Of a stretch of 64,000 bases of DNA, positions 21,863-31,851 are shown one piece after another; positions within the stretch are counted from its first letter, which is position 1, and each line of letters opens with the position of its first letter. A model generated the notes under the pieces. The model ran no database searches. It was not told the DNA's origin and saw nothing but the letters and a program-made list of their open reading frames with translations. The stretch lies in the NCBI RefSeq assembly GCF_014054525.1, contig NZ_CP059564.1:940357-1004356 (forward strand). Reading direction: 5' to 3'. The position numbers were made by a program, and so were the translations under genes. Source of the stretch: Alysiella filiformis (GTDB taxonomy: Bacteria > Pseudomonadota > Gammaproteobacteria > Burkholderiales > Neisseriaceae).

Positions 21863-21978
21863 ATCGCATTGTCCCCATTTTCGCCACGAAAAAATCAAGC
21901 TCAATCATTTACCTATTATCCAACATTAAATTACAATATCGCCCATTCAATAAAAATTTTTATGATTGGGGCGCAACC

Positions 21979-23508
21979 ATGACTTTTGCAGAATACCGCC
22001 AATACGATGCCATTGGCTTGGCTCAACTGATACGCGATAAACAGGTTTCCAGCGATGAAGTGTTACAGGCTGCCTTAAATCGTTTGGACGAAGTCAATCC
22101 CAAAATCAATCTCATTGCCCACGATTTGCGCCAACGCGCTTTCTCCGAAAAATTCCCCAAACACCCCAAAGCCGTGTTGTCGGGCGTGCCATTTTTGCTT
22201 AAAGATTTGCTTTGCGAATGGGAAAAAGCCCCCATGTGTTCAGGCAGCACGCTGATGCGCGATTATGTTTCCAATGAAAACAGCGTCTTAACCCAAGCCT
22301 ATGTGAACGCAGGTTTGCGGATTTTCGGCAAAACCACCCTGCCTGAATGGGGCTTGATGCCCTACACCGAATCGCGTTTACACGGCATCACGCGCAATCC
22401 TTACCATTTGGATTACACCTCGGGCGGCAGTTCGGGGGGCGCGGCGGCGGCGGTGGCGGCAGGTGTTGTTCCCATCGCGCATGGTGGCGATGGGGGTGGC
22501 TCAATCCGTTTGCCTGCCCATAATTGTGGCGTGTTTGGCTTGAAACCGACACGCGGTCGGGTTGCCACCGCAGGCGGCGAAGCGTGGCAAGGTTTGGTTT
22601 GCGAACACGTCATCACACGCAGCGTCCGCGACAGCGCACTCATGTTGGACATTGCCGCTCGCACCCAATCGCATTCGCTTTATCGTTGCCCACCGCCGCC
22701 CGTGTCCTTGTTGCGACAAAATCCGCGTTTGGGTTTGCCCGAAAGTGAACTGGGCGTGTTTTCAGGCAGCCTGAAAACCGAATTGCCACGCCTAAAAATC
22801 GCCATACACACCCAACCATGGATGGGCGGCGAAACCCAAGCCCCCATCATGCGCGGACTCGGACGCGCCATGGAAATTTTAGAACAAGCAGGACACATAT
22901 TGGTGGACGGCACGCCCCAATTTGCCAGCGCAGAAACGCTCTCACGCGCCCTGCTGGTGTTGGTGTCGGGCGAAATCGCCAAATACGCCTATTTTTTTGA
23001 AAGACAAATGGGCAAAATTTTAACATGGCGCGATGTAGAGCCAAGCACATGGGCGATTTTGGATTTGGGCAAACGCATTGGCGCAGGCGAAATGGCATGG
23101 GCGCGGCAAATCATGTTGGCGCAACAGCAAGTTTGCGAAGAATTTTTCCGAGAATACGATGTGTTGCTGACCCCCGTGTGTCCGCGCACCACGCCCAAAG
23201 TGGGCGAAATGTCGCCCAATGTGTTGCAAAACGGATTGAGCAATATGCTGTTGGGCAGACTGGGTTTGGGCGGGTGGTTCAACACCATGGTTGCCAGCGA
23301 AAGCACCAAAACCTTTGAATACATTGGTTTTACCGCGCCATTTAACATGAGCGGCTCGCCCGCCATGAGCGTGCCGATGAGCGAACACGAAGGCTTGCCC
23401 ATAGGCGTACAATTTGTCGCCGCACACGGGCGTGAAGACATTTTATTGAAACTGGCAGCCCAAATTGAGCAAATTCAGCCGTGGGCAGACAAGCAGCCGA
23501 ATCTTTAA
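21979..23508 (+). CDS. Amidase (amidase-signature family)
   Basis: A 509-residue hydrolase with the Ser-cisSer-Lys triad of the signature family: Lys in [12 protein letters not shown] near residue 75, and the glycine/serine loop [16 protein letters not shown] near residues 150-165, followed by [12 protein letters not shown]. The specific substrate is not predictable; it is not GatA, since no gat genes are nearby and the C-terminus differs. The ATG at 21979 was chosen because the upstream extension is low-complexity and not family-like. Uptake sequences inside the gene encode SGS and SGSLK segments. Confidence 0.88.
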   Translation: MTFAEYRQYDAIGLAQLIRDKQVSSDEVLQAALNRLDEVNPKINLIAHDLRQRAFSEKFPKHPKAVLSGVPFLLKDLLCEWEKAPMCSGSTLMRDYVSNENSVLTQAYVNAGLRIFGKTTLPEWGLMPYTESRLHGITRNPYHLDYTSGGSSGGAAAAVAAGVVPIAHGGDGGGSIRLPAHNCGVFGLKPTRGRVATAGGEAWQGLVCEHVITRSVRDSALMLDIAARTQSHSLYRCPPPPVSLLRQNPRLGLPESELGVFSGSLKTELPRLKIAIHTQPWMGGETQAPIMRGLGRAMEILEQAGHILVDGTPQFASAETLSRALLVLVSGEIAKYAYFFERQMGKILTWRDVEPSTWAILDLGKRIGAGEMAWARQIMLAQQQVCEEFFREYDVLLTPVCPRTTPKVGEMSPNVLQNGLSNMLLGRLGLGGWFNTMVASESTKTFEYIGFTAPFNMSGSPAMSVPMSEHEGLPIGVQFVAAHGREDILLKLAAQIEQIQPWADKQPNL

Positions 23509-23593
23509 TGATGGGTTGATATTGAAGATTTTTCATGGCGTTGCGCCGCCATACCCACGCAGGGGGGCGGTGGCAAGCACCATCGGTTTCAGG

Positions 23594-23718
23594 CAGCCTT
23601 TCAGTACACGACAAAAAATCATTTCCGTAGGTCGGGCATTCATGCCCGACATGAGAAATCACGGCACATTGTCGGGCATGAATGCCCGACCTACAAAATG
23701 TCGTGTACTGAAAGGCTG
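23594..23718. repeat. Palindromic miniature element (GTACACGACA ends)
   Basis: The outer ends CAGCCTTTCAGTACACGACA and its reverse complement enclose a second palindrome, GTAGGTCGGGCATTCATGCC and its exact complement, around 23636-23695. There is no coding capacity. A worn copy with the same end lies at about 45478-45600. Confidence 0.75.
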
Positions 23719-23881
23719 AAACCTTTGCAAAACTCGGTTTGTAGGGGCAGATTTCATATCTGCCCCGTTTAGGTTCGCAGAAATTTTCATTCTTATCAAT
23801 AAATTGAAAAAAGGGCGGATATGAAATCCGCCCCTACGTCAGTTTAAAAGTAGGTTTTGCAAAGGTTTCAGGCAGCCTGAA
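23715..23881. repeat. Composite palindromic repeat, ~167 bp (copy A)
   Basis: Two inverted halves, each CTGAAACCTTTGCAAAAC...GTAGGGGC(A/G)GATTTCATATC, joined by about 55 bases of AT-rich DNA. Nearly identical to 53843-54011. It abuts the previous palindrome, so the whole 23509-23935 gap is repeat DNA. Confidence 0.85.
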
Positions 23882-23935
23882 ACCGCATTTTATGGTAAAG
23901 TTAAATTTTGTAAATGATATTTCAAGGACACCCCC

Positions 23936-25075
23936 ATGCAAACATGGCAACTTCCCCAACACATCGCCGACATACTCCCCGAACGCGCTCGCCAACTGGA
24001 AAGCGTGAAAGAACAAATCCTTGCCCTGTTTCGCGTACACGGCTTTGAACTCGTCCACCCACCGCTTATGGAATACAGCGATTCGCTGCTCACCCACATA
24101 GACGAAGGCTTGTCGCTCAAAACCATACGCGTGCCAGACCAATTAAGCGGACGACAGTTGGGCATACGCGCCGACATCACGCCCCAAGTTGCCCGCATTG
24201 ACGCACATTTATTGTCGCATAATCAAGGCATTAACCGCTTGTGCTATTCAGGCAGCGTGTTGCACGCCAAACCAGACGGCTTGCTCGCCACACGCGAACC
24301 CTACCAAACAGGCGCGGAACTTTATGGCTACGCAGGCACAGCCGCCGATATTGAACTCATTGATTTAATGATAAAAAGCCTGAAATTGGGCGGCATCAAC
24401 AACGCCATTTTGTCATTGGGGCATTTGGGCGTGTTCCGCGCATTGGCACAAGCGGCAAATCTGCAAGAAAATCAAAGCCGCCAGTTGCTTGCCACCATGC
24501 AAAACAAAGACCGCGAAGCCGTCCGCGATTTGGCAAAAAGCTGGCAACTGGACGACATTTGGACAAACGCACTCGCCACCTTGCCTGAATTGTATGGCGG
24601 ACGCGACATTTTACAGGCAGCCAAGCAGCGTTTGCCGCAACTCACAGCCGTATCGCAAGCCATTGATGTTTTAGAACAAGTTTGCCATGCCTTTCCCCAT
24701 CAAGCGGTGCATATTGATTTTGCCGAAGTGCGCGTGGACAACTACCACACAGGCTTGCTCTATGCCGCCTACGCGCCCGAACACCATGACGCGGTGGCGC
24801 GTGGCGGACGCTATGACGGTTTAGGCGAATATTTTGGGCGGTCGCGTCCTGCCACAGGTTTCAGTTTTGATTTGCGCGTGTTTGGGGCGTATTTGGCGGC
24901 AAGTTCGCGCCCCGAAGCGGTGCGTGTGGCACTTGCCGATTATGCCCAAGCCATTGAAAAAATCAACGAATTGCGCGAACAGGGCATTTGTGTGGTGGTG
25001 GATTATGGCATGAACGACAATTCAGGCAGCCTGAAACGTTTGCAAAAACAAGGCGATGAGTGGATATTGGTGTAA
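23936..25075 (+). CDS. hisZ: ATP phosphoribosyltransferase regulatory subunit HisZ
   Basis: A paralogue of histidyl-tRNA synthetase (379 residues) that lacks the anticodon-binding domain. It pairs with the short form of HisG in the first step of histidine synthesis. The N-terminus has LPQHIADILPERARQLE; the synthetase-like motif 2 region is IRADITPQVARIDAHLL near residue 80. The C-terminal ARGGRYDGLGEYFG block near residue 290 is characteristic. The short HisG is outside the window. Two uptake sequences lie inside. Confidence 0.93.
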   Translation: MQTWQLPQHIADILPERARQLESVKEQILALFRVHGFELVHPPLMEYSDSLLTHIDEGLSLKTIRVPDQLSGRQLGIRADITPQVARIDAHLLSHNQGINRLCYSGSVLHAKPDGLLATREPYQTGAELYGYAGTAADIELIDLMIKSLKLGGINNAILSLGHLGVFRALAQAANLQENQSRQLLATMQNKDREAVRDLAKSWQLDDIWTNALATLPELYGGRDILQAAKQRLPQLTAVSQAIDVLEQVCHAFPHQAVHIDFAEVRVDNYHTGLLYAAYAPEHHDAVARGGRYDGLGEYFGRSRPATGFSFDLRVFGAYLAASSRPEAVRVALADYAQAIEKINELREQGICVVVDYGMNDNSGSLKRLQKQGDEWILV

Positions 25076-25095
25076 CACACAAAACGGAGACAATC

Positions 25096-25329
25096 ATGAT
25101 GAAAAAATGCGTTTTAATGGTATTGGGTCATTGGCTTTTGGTGGCGTGTAGCGACATCATGCCGCCCAATTCGCCCAATGAATGCGCTTATGTGGGTAGA
25201 TACAGCACAAAATGCAAGCATGAAATCAAATCCAATAATCCCAATTTGATTCCAACTGAATTGGAAAGAAACCATCAGAAATTCAAGGAAGAAATGTTTA
25301 AAAAACAGTTGGAAAAACAAGGGAAATGA
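25096..25329 (+). CDS. Small lipoprotein of unknown function
   Basis: 77 residues with a lipoprotein signal ending in LLVACSD (Cys near 19), then a short charged tail with two further cysteines (NECAYVGRYSTKC) and a Lys/Glu-rich C-terminus. GGAGA lies six bases before the ATG. It is not recognised as a known family. It lies 20 bases after hisZ. Confidence 0.65.
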   Translation: MMKKCVLMVLGHWLLVACSDIMPPNSPNECAYVGRYSTKCKHEIKSNNPNLIPTELERNHQKFKEEMFKKQLEKQGK

Positions 25330-25467
25330 TGACATCATTCCACAGTCGCCTTCAATTTAAAAATGCTTGAAAGGCATTGTGTGAAGTGGATTTTTGGGCA
25401 TGATTTTAACGATGATTGCCAGCGCGATTTTCTTGCCCAGCAAAAACATTCAGGCAGCCTGAAAGCC

Positions 25468-25515
25468 AAAATCAAACAGCGAAAACAATGGATTGTGTTT
25501 TCGCTGTTTGATTTT
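25468..25515. terminator. Strong bidirectional terminator
   Basis: AAAATCAAACAGCGAAAACA pairs perfectly with its complement around a short loop, between the convergent small lipoprotein and the solute-binding protein. Confidence 0.9.
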
Positions 25516-25523
25516 AGGCTGAA

Positions 25524-26360
25524 TTATTTGGCTTGATTTTTGTCGCTGCCTTCGGCTTTGGGATACCATTTATCAAGGATTTTTTGGTATGTGCCATCGG
25601 CTTGAATTTCGTCAATGCCTTTATCCAATTTGGCTTTTAATTCGGTGTTGCCTTTTTTCATCACAAAACCAAATGGGATTTTGCCTGATTTTTCGTCCAC
25701 CACGGTGTAGTAGTTGGGGTTGTCTTTGAAATAGGTGTTCAACACGCTGTCCACATCGTACACGGCAACCGCATCGCCTTTGTTTACCGCATTCAAGCCC
25801 AAATACACGGTTTTAACCAACAGGGGTTGATTGGTGATTTCGGTGGATTTGAGTTGGGTTTCAGACAGGCTGCTTTCTTGTACGGCAATGGCTTTGTTTT
25901 TCAATTCTGCCCACGAACCCACTTTATTTTTTTCACGATTGAGCAATGCCACCCAATTGCCTTCCAAATAAGGTTTGGAAAATTCGTATTTTTCCAAACG
26001 TTCGGGCGTGATGTTTACGCCTGTGGCAACAATGTCGGCGCGTCCTTCATTCACGTTTTCCAGCAAGCCCGACATATTGTGTGGCAAAAAGGTTAAGGTA
26101 AAGCCTTGTTTTTCGGCAATGGCGTTGAGCAAATCCATGTCCATGCCCACCAAGCTGCCGTCTGCCGCGCGTGTGGCAAATGGGGGATAGGAATATTGGC
26201 TAATTACCACATAATTGGGTTTGTCGCTTGCTGGTGTGCTGGCGGCGGCGGTGGGTGCTGGCTCGCTGGCTTTGGGGGCGGTGCTTGTGGGTGTGTTGCT
26301 GTCGCAGGCTGCCAAATACATCAGGGGCAATGCGGTCAGTAATTTTAAGTATGATTGCAT
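25524..26360 (-). CDS. Family-3 solute-binding lipoprotein (amino-acid ABC type)
   Basis: A 278-residue periplasmic binding protein anchored by a lipobox (YLAACDS, Cys near 19) and a Thr/Ala/Pro-rich linker. The mature fold shows YPPFATRAADGSLVGMDMDLL, GRADIVATGVNITPERLEKY and IPFGFVMKKGN, as in amino-acid-binding family 3. Start at 26360, preceded by TTGGAGA; an in-frame ATG four codons upstream is less well placed. No permease or ATPase gene is adjacent, so it is an orphan binding protein or works with a distant transporter. Confidence 0.88.
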   Translation of the reverse strand: MQSYLKLLTALPLMYLAACDSNTPTSTAPKASEPAPTAAASTPASDKPNYVVISQYSYPPFATRAADGSLVGMDMDLLNAIAEKQGFTLTFLPHNMSGLLENVNEGRADIVATGVNITPERLEKYEFSKPYLEGNWVALLNREKNKVGSWAELKNKAIAVQESSLSETQLKSTEITNQPLLVKTVYLGLNAVNKGDAVAVYDVDSVLNTYFKDNPNYYTVVDEKSGKIPFGFVMKKGNTELKAKLDKGIDEIQADGTYQKILDKWYPKAEGSDKNQAK

Positions 26361-26512
26361 TGTTTTCTCCAAAAGAATCTCATGAAAATGGGCAGTTGCC
26401 CCATATATGATTGAGATTGGGGCTTATGGCAATTATTATACAAAAAAATGCATAAAAATGGGGATTTTGGCAGATAAAGTCCAGCCATCAATTTGATGCA
26501 TATCCGCCAACA

Positions 26513-27820
26513 TCATTCTTGTGCCAAATCGTCCAGTTGTTTGAGCCAATTCAATTTTTCGCCAATTTTGATTTCCAAACCGCGCGGCACGGGTTGGTAA
26601 AAATCGGGTTCTGGCAGCGTGTCGGGCATATAGCTTTCGCCTGCGGCATAGGCGTGTGGTTCATCGTGGGCGTAGCGGTAATCGTGTCCATAGCCCAATT
26701 CTGCCATCAATTTGGTGGGCGCGTTGCACAAATGCACAGGTACAGGTTGGCTGCCATTTTGTTGCACAAATTCGCGCATTTTGTTGTATGCCACATAGCC
26801 TGCGTTGGATTTTGCCGCGCTTGCCAAATACAACACCGCTTGCGCCAGTGCCAATTCGCCTTCGGGCGAGCCGAGCCGTTCGTAGGTTTGTGCGGCATCG
26901 TTGGCAATGTGCATGGCGCGGGGGTCTGCCAAGCCAATGTCTTCCCAAGCCATGCGGACAATGCGCCGCGCCAAATAACGTGGGTCTGCACCACCGTCCA
27001 GCATGCGGCAAAACCAATACAGGGCGGCATTGGGGTGCGAGCCGCGTACCGATTTGTGTAGGGCGGAAATTTGGTTGTAAAACTGTTCGCCGCCTTTGTC
27101 AAAACGGCGGATTCGTTCGCCCAAGGTTTGTGCGGCAAAGGTCTCGTCTATGTGGTTGCGGTGTTGGCTGTGGGCGGCGTTGAGCATTTGTTCCAGCATG
27201 TTCAATAATTGACGCGCATCGCCATCGGCATTTTTGATGATGAGATTTTGGGCTGCCGCGTTGAGCTGCACGCCATGGTTTTCAGGCAGCCTGAAAACTT
27301 TGTGGCACAGTTGCGCCAATTCCGTTTCATTTAACGGTTTCAAAACATAAACTTGGGCGCGAGAAAGCAGGGCAGGGTTCACTTCAAAAGACGGATTTTC
27401 GGTGGTCGCGCCAATGAATGTGAGCAAGCCGCTTTCAAGATGGGGCAAAAATGCGTCTTGTTGCGCTTTGTTGAAACGGTGTACTTCATCAACGAAAACA
27501 ATGGTGCGTTTGCCTTGTTGTTGCGCGATTTGGGCTTGGGCGATGGTGTCGCGGATTTCCTTCACGCCCGACAAAACCGCCGATAAAGCAATGAATTGTG
27601 CCCCAAAACCTTGCGCCAAAATCCGCGCCAAAGTGGTTTTGCCTATGCCCGTGCTGCCCCACAAAATCATGGAATGCGGCACGCCACTTTGCAAAGCCAA
27701 ACGCAAAGGCTGGTGTGCGCCAATCAAATGGCTTTGCCCCACCATTTCGTCCAAAGTGGTGGGGCGCAAGCGTTCGGCAAGCGGCGGTGTGGTGTGGTTG
27801 AAATCTAAATCGTTTTGCAT
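26513..27820 (-). CDS. rarA: Replication-associated recombination protein RarA (MgsA)
   Basis: An AAA+ ATPase related to the clamp loader that acts at stalled forks. Walker A is GSTGIGKTTLA near residue 55 and Walker B is FVDEVHRFNK near residue 110, with sensor 1 GATTENPSFEVN. The C-terminal tetramer domain has LSRAQVYVL, then RMAWEDIGLADP. 435 residues, normal length. Divergent from the small MscS-type gene. Confidence 0.94.
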   Translation of the reverse strand: MQNDLDFNHTTPPLAERLRPTTLDEMVGQSHLIGAHQPLRLALQSGVPHSMILWGSTGIGKTTLARILAQGFGAQFIALSAVLSGVKEIRDTIAQAQIAQQQGKRTIVFVDEVHRFNKAQQDAFLPHLESGLLTFIGATTENPSFEVNPALLSRAQVYVLKPLNETELAQLCHKVFRLPENHGVQLNAAAQNLIIKNADGDARQLLNMLEQMLNAAHSQHRNHIDETFAAQTLGERIRRFDKGGEQFYNQISALHKSVRGSHPNAALYWFCRMLDGGADPRYLARRIVRMAWEDIGLADPRAMHIANDAAQTYERLGSPEGELALAQAVLYLASAAKSNAGYVAYNKMREFVQQNGSQPVPVHLCNAPTKLMAELGYGHDYRYAHDEPHAYAAGESYMPDTLPEPDFYQPVPRGLEIKIGEKLNWLKQLDDLAQE

Positions 27821-27892
27821 GAATTTCTTTTCGTTAAAACAGGCATTTTCGGCTACAATTTGCCTTTTTCAGGCAGCCTGAAAGCGCATAAA

Positions 27893-28825
27893 ATGATAAG
27901 TGAAACACACATTTTTGATTATTTTTCGCAACACAGTCAATGGTTTTATTCGTTGCTGATTATTGTGGGTGCGGTGCTGGGACGCAGCCTGTGGCTACGC
28001 GCCCATTTGCACCACCACAACGATTGGGAATTGGAACAAAAACGCCGCTTTTTGGTCATGAGCCGCAACGTGATGTTGGCGATGATGATTTTGGGTTTGT
28101 TTAGCGTGTGGGCAACGCAAATTCAGCATTTGGCATTGTCCATGATGGCGGTGGCAGCGGCATTGGTTTTGGCGTTGAAAGAATTGTTGATGTGTCTTTC
28201 AGGCAGCCTGCTGCGCGCCGTAACCAAGCAATATTCCGTAGGCGATTTTATTGAAATCAACCACATACGCGGACGGGTGGTGGACATCAACTTGCTCAAC
28301 ACGCTGGTCATGCAAATCGGTTCGCACAGCCTGATTGGGCGATTGTCGGGCAAAACCGTGTCGTTTCCCAACAGTTTGCTGTTGAGCGCACCGCTTTATC
28401 GCGACAATATTTTGGGGCATTATGTGGTTCATTTATTTGAAATTCCCGTGCCAATTCATTTGGATTCCGATGTCATTGTGCCGCGCTTGCAAGCCGTGTT
28501 GCACCGCCAAACGCGCCGACACACCGATGAAATTGCCGATTATTTTGAAGTCGTGCAGTTGCAAAAACTGTTCATCACACCCGCCGCCGAACCGCATATC
28601 AGCCGCGTGCCACACGATGATAAAGTGTATCGTTTGGTGGTGCGGTTTGCCTCGCCCTTGGCAATTCGCCTTTCCATTCAACAAGATGTGATTGATGAAT
28701 TTATGCGGATACAATACCGTCTGCTCAACAATTTGCCGCTTGACGATACAGCCACACCGCCGCCAGCCAACGCCAACACGCGCCCCATATTGGCAAATGG
28801 CTTTACGCTCAATCACAAAATTTAA
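27893..28825 (+). CDS. MscS-family membrane protein, short form
   Basis: 310 residues with three hydrophobic segments near the N-terminus and an MscS-type beta domain. The signature stretch is VGDFIEINHIRGRVVDINLL near residue 120 and GKTVSFPNSLLL near residue 155. It probably forms a pressure-gated channel in the inner membrane. The start was set at MISETHIFDYF, after the uptake sequence. A larger MscS protein is encoded at 42978. Confidence 0.82.
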   Translation: MISETHIFDYFSQHSQWFYSLLIIVGAVLGRSLWLRAHLHHHNDWELEQKRRFLVMSRNVMLAMMILGLFSVWATQIQHLALSMMAVAAALVLALKELLMCLSGSLLRAVTKQYSVGDFIEINHIRGRVVDINLLNTLVMQIGSHSLIGRLSGKTVSFPNSLLLSAPLYRDNILGHYVVHLFEIPVPIHLDSDVIVPRLQAVLHRQTRRHTDEIADYFEVVQLQKLFITPAAEPHISRVPHDDKVYRLVVRFASPLAIRLSIQQDVIDEFMRIQYRLLNNLPLDDTATPPPANANTRPILANGFTLNHKI

Positions 28826-28891
28826 TGAAAAAATTGCACCAAATCTATTTTTAAAATGACAATAAATCAACAATCAGGCAGCCTGAACATC

Positions 28892-30649
28892 ATGAATCCC
28901 TTTGTTTTATTTGACGATGCGTGTGCCGACCACGCCATTTTATTGCACGATTTTTGTGAACAAGAAACCCTATCGCCACAACAACTTAACCAGTTGGACG
29001 AACGCTTGCAAGCAGGTTGGCAACGCGGTTGGCACAGTGCGATTTTTGCCGATTATGAATGGGGTTTGCCATTGCAAAAATTGGGCGATTTGGGTTCAGG
29101 CAGCCTGAAAATCGTGTGGTTTGCCCAAAAAACGCCCATCGCCCAGCCGCAAACTTGGCTGGCAGAGCAGGCTGGCGATGAACCCTGCGCCATTTCCACG
29201 CCACAAATGAATGTTTCGGCAGAGCAATATCGCCAAAGCATTGAAAAGATTCACGAACACATCAAGCAAGGCGACTGCTATCAAATCAATTACACCGTGC
29301 GTTTGCATTTGCGTGCCTACGGTTCGCCCGTGCAACTGTATCGGCATTTGCGTCAAAAAGTGCCGTTTGGCGTGTTGGCGCGGCTGCCTGAAAACGATTG
29401 GACTTTGTGTTTTTCGCCCGAATTGTTTTTGAAAATTCAATCAGATGGCGTGGTGCAAACCGAACCCATGAAAGGCACAGCCCCCATTTTGCACGATGGT
29501 TTGGACGATGAACGCGCCCAAAATCTGCACAACGACCCCAAAAACCGTGCCGAAAACACCATGATTGTGGATTTGCTCCGCAACGATTTGGGCAAATTGG
29601 CGCAAATTGGCGGCGTTTCCGTGCCAGAACCGTTTAAAATCAGCGCGTTTGGCAGCGTGTGGCAGATGACCAGCACCGTTCGCGCCCAACTGAAACCGCA
29701 TACTTCGGTGGCACAGTTGATTCAGGCAGCCTTCCCCTGCGGCAGCATCACAGGCGCACCCAAACGCAAAAGCATGGAAATCATCGCCCAACTGGAAAGC
29801 GAACCGCGCGGCTTGTACACAGGCTCAATCGGCTTTTTGTCGCCTGAAAACAGCGATTTGGGCTATTCAGGCTGCCTGAACGTGGTGATTCGCACCTTAC
29901 AACTGCGCCCACAAAATGGCGCGTGGCAAGGCATTTACGGCGTGGGAAGCGGCATTGTCATAGACAGCCAAGCCGATGATGAATACACCGAATGTGCTTG
30001 GAAAGCCAAATTTATCAGCCAGTTGCGTCCCAATTTTGATTTATTTGAAACCATGCGCGTGGAAAATGGCAATATTGCTTTATTGGATAAACATTTGTTG
30101 CGTATGGAAAAATCGGCTTACGCATTGAATATGCCCTTTTCGCGTGAGCAGGCGCAGGCGCACATTCAGCGCGTTTTGGCGGATTGTGATGGTGGCAAAA
30201 TTTACCGTTGCAAATTGATTTTGCCACATTCAGGCAGCCTGAAAAGCGAACTTGCCGAATTGAACACCTTGATTGGCAAACAAAAAATCATCATCAGCAA
30301 CACCATTTTGCCCAATGAAAACCCCTTGCGTTGCCACAAAATCAGCCACCGCAGCGAATATGACCGCGCATGGCAAGCCGCCGAGCAAAGCGGCGCATTT
30401 GACGCTTTGCTGTTTAATGAGCGTGGCGATTTGCTGGAAGGTGGGCGCAGCAGCGTGATGATTTATAAAGACAATCAATGGTTTACCCCAAGTTTGGATT
30501 TGCACATTTTGCCCAGCGTGGCGCGTGAACAATTCATGCAAAATCATTGCGTTACCGAAACGCAAATCAGCCATGCCATGTTGAGTTCGGCAGATAAAAT
30601 TTGCGTGGGCAATGCCTTACGCGATTGGTTGGAAGTGGATTTAATTTGA
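28892..30649 (+). CDS. pabB: Fused aminodeoxychorismate synthase I / aminodeoxychorismate lyase (PabB-PabC)
   Basis: 585 residues making 4-aminobenzoate for folate. The PabB part (about 1-380) has KQGDCYQINYTVRLH, EPMKGTAP, NRAENTMIVDLLRNDLG and GSITGAPKRKSMEII. The C-terminal part from about 395 (FDLFETMRVENGNIALL) is a class IV aminotransferase-fold lyase with YRCKLIL, FNERGDLLEGGRSSV and the pyridoxal-fold C-terminus. Fusion of the two activities is known in several bacteria. The ATG at 28892 was chosen over one twelve codons upstream that lies across an uptake sequence. Confidence 0.9.
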   Translation: MNPFVLFDDACADHAILLHDFCEQETLSPQQLNQLDERLQAGWQRGWHSAIFADYEWGLPLQKLGDLGSGSLKIVWFAQKTPIAQPQTWLAEQAGDEPCAISTPQMNVSAEQYRQSIEKIHEHIKQGDCYQINYTVRLHLRAYGSPVQLYRHLRQKVPFGVLARLPENDWTLCFSPELFLKIQSDGVVQTEPMKGTAPILHDGLDDERAQNLHNDPKNRAENTMIVDLLRNDLGKLAQIGGVSVPEPFKISAFGSVWQMTSTVRAQLKPHTSVAQLIQAAFPCGSITGAPKRKSMEIIAQLESEPRGLYTGSIGFLSPENSDLGYSGCLNVVIRTLQLRPQNGAWQGIYGVGSGIVIDSQADDEYTECAWKAKFISQLRPNFDLFETMRVENGNIALLDKHLLRMEKSAYALNMPFSREQAQAHIQRVLADCDGGKIYRCKLILPHSGSLKSELAELNTLIGKQKIIISNTILPNENPLRCHKISHRSEYDRAWQAAEQSGAFDALLFNERGDLLEGGRSSVMIYKDNQWFTPSLDLHILPSVAREQFMQNHCVTETQISHAMLSSADKICVGNALRDWLEVDLI

Positions 30650-30659
30650 ATGTGAATTC

Positions 30660-30805
30660 GGGATAAGTAACTGTAAATGAAACAATAAACCAGCCTTCTC
30701 TCCCCTTGGGAAAGCGTTGGAGAGAGGGTTTGTGGAGCAGCATACCCTCTCCCCAGCCCTCTCCCATTGGGAGAGGGGGCAAAGTTACTTACATTTACCA
30801 ATCAT
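30660..30805 (-). repeat. Core CCCTCTCCC repeat, inverted copy without outer arms
   Basis: Paired palindromes (GGGAAAGC...GAGAGAGGG and CCCTCTCCCC...GGGAGAGGGGG) bounded by GGGATAAGTAACTG. On the minus strand this equals the centre of the 450-bp repeats at 49717 and 51174. The remainder of the gap to 30957 holds an uptake-type hairpin at about 30874-30912 and a TATAAT-like box before panC. Confidence 0.75.
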
Positions 30806-30957
30806 TTTTATCACAAACTTGCATTAATTTGAAATTTTCATGATTAAAATAAAATGGGTGCAATTTTTTAATAAGAGCTGCCTGAAAAATGGGATTCGCG
30901 TTTTCAGGCGGCTTTTGGCGTATAATGCGCGTTTTGTTTTGATTTTAGGCGAATTTT

Positions 30958-31794
30958 ATGCAAATCATTCACACCATTGCTGAATTACGCGCGTGGCGCA
31001 AAACCGTTTCCAGCGTGGCGTTTGTGCCAACCATGGGCAATTTACATGAAGGGCATTTGGCTTTGATTGAGCAAGCCAAAAAAGAAGAAAATCATGTGGT
31101 TGTGAGCATTTTTGTCAATCGTTTGCAATTTGGGCAGGGCGAGGATTTTGAACAATATCCGCGCACTTTGCAGCAAGATGCGGATAAATTGCGCCATGCA
31201 GGTGTGGCGGTGCTGTTTGCGCCCGATGAGCGTGAGCTGTACCCCAATGTGGCGCAAAATTATCATGTTGAGCCACCGCATTTGCAAAATGAATTGTGTG
31301 GCGCGTTTCGTCCGCATCATTTTCGTGGGGTGGCGACTGTGGTTTGCAAATTGTTCAATATTGTTCAAGCAGATACGGCTTGTTTTGGCAAGAAGGATTA
31401 TCAGCAGTTGGCAATCATTCAGGGCATGGTTGATGATTTGAATGTGCCGATTCGCATTGTGCCTGTGGATACGGGGCGAGCGGCTGATGGTTTGGCTTTG
31501 TCCAGCCGCAATCAGTATTTGAATGCCGATGAGCGTGCCGAAGCACCGCGTTTGTATCAACAATTACAATGGATTGGCACGCAAGTGGCGGCAGGCAACC
31601 ACCATTATGCGGCTTTGGAAAATGCCGCCAAAAGCACTTTATCGGCACATGGCTGGACGGTGGATTATGTGGAAATCCGCGAGGCAGGCAGCCTGAATGT
31701 GGCGCGTTTGGGCGACAAAAATTTGGTGGTTTTGGCGGCAGCGCGTTTGGGCAAAACGCGCTTGATTGACAATTTGGAAATTCAGGCTGCCTGA
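30958..31794 (+). CDS. panC: Pantothenate synthetase PanC
   Basis: Joins pantoate and beta-alanine with ATP to give pantothenate. 278 residues. Seen: [14 protein letters not shown] near residue 22 (HIGH-like motif), [13 protein letters not shown] near residue 145, and [11 protein letters not shown] near residue 178 (KMSKS-like region). The usual VNPLQF reads VNRLQF here, a Pro to Arg change in a conserved stretch. It ends inside an uptake sequence, whose reading gives the final IQAA. No panB is adjacent. Confidence 0.95.
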   Translation: MQIIHTIAELRAWRKTVSSVAFVPTMGNLHEGHLALIEQAKKEENHVVVSIFVNRLQFGQGEDFEQYPRTLQQDADKLRHAGVAVLFAPDERELYPNVAQNYHVEPPHLQNELCGAFRPHHFRGVATVVCKLFNIVQADTACFGKKDYQQLAIIQGMVDDLNVPIRIVPVDTGRAADGLALSSRNQYLNADERAEAPRLYQQLQWIGTQVAAGNHHYAALENAAKSTLSAHGWTVDYVEIREAGSLNVARLGDKNLVVLAAARLGKTRLIDNLEIQAA

Positions 31795-31851
31795 GAACCT
31801 GTTTTCATAATCCGCCTTGTATTCGCAAGAATGATGAATAAAATCAAGCCA

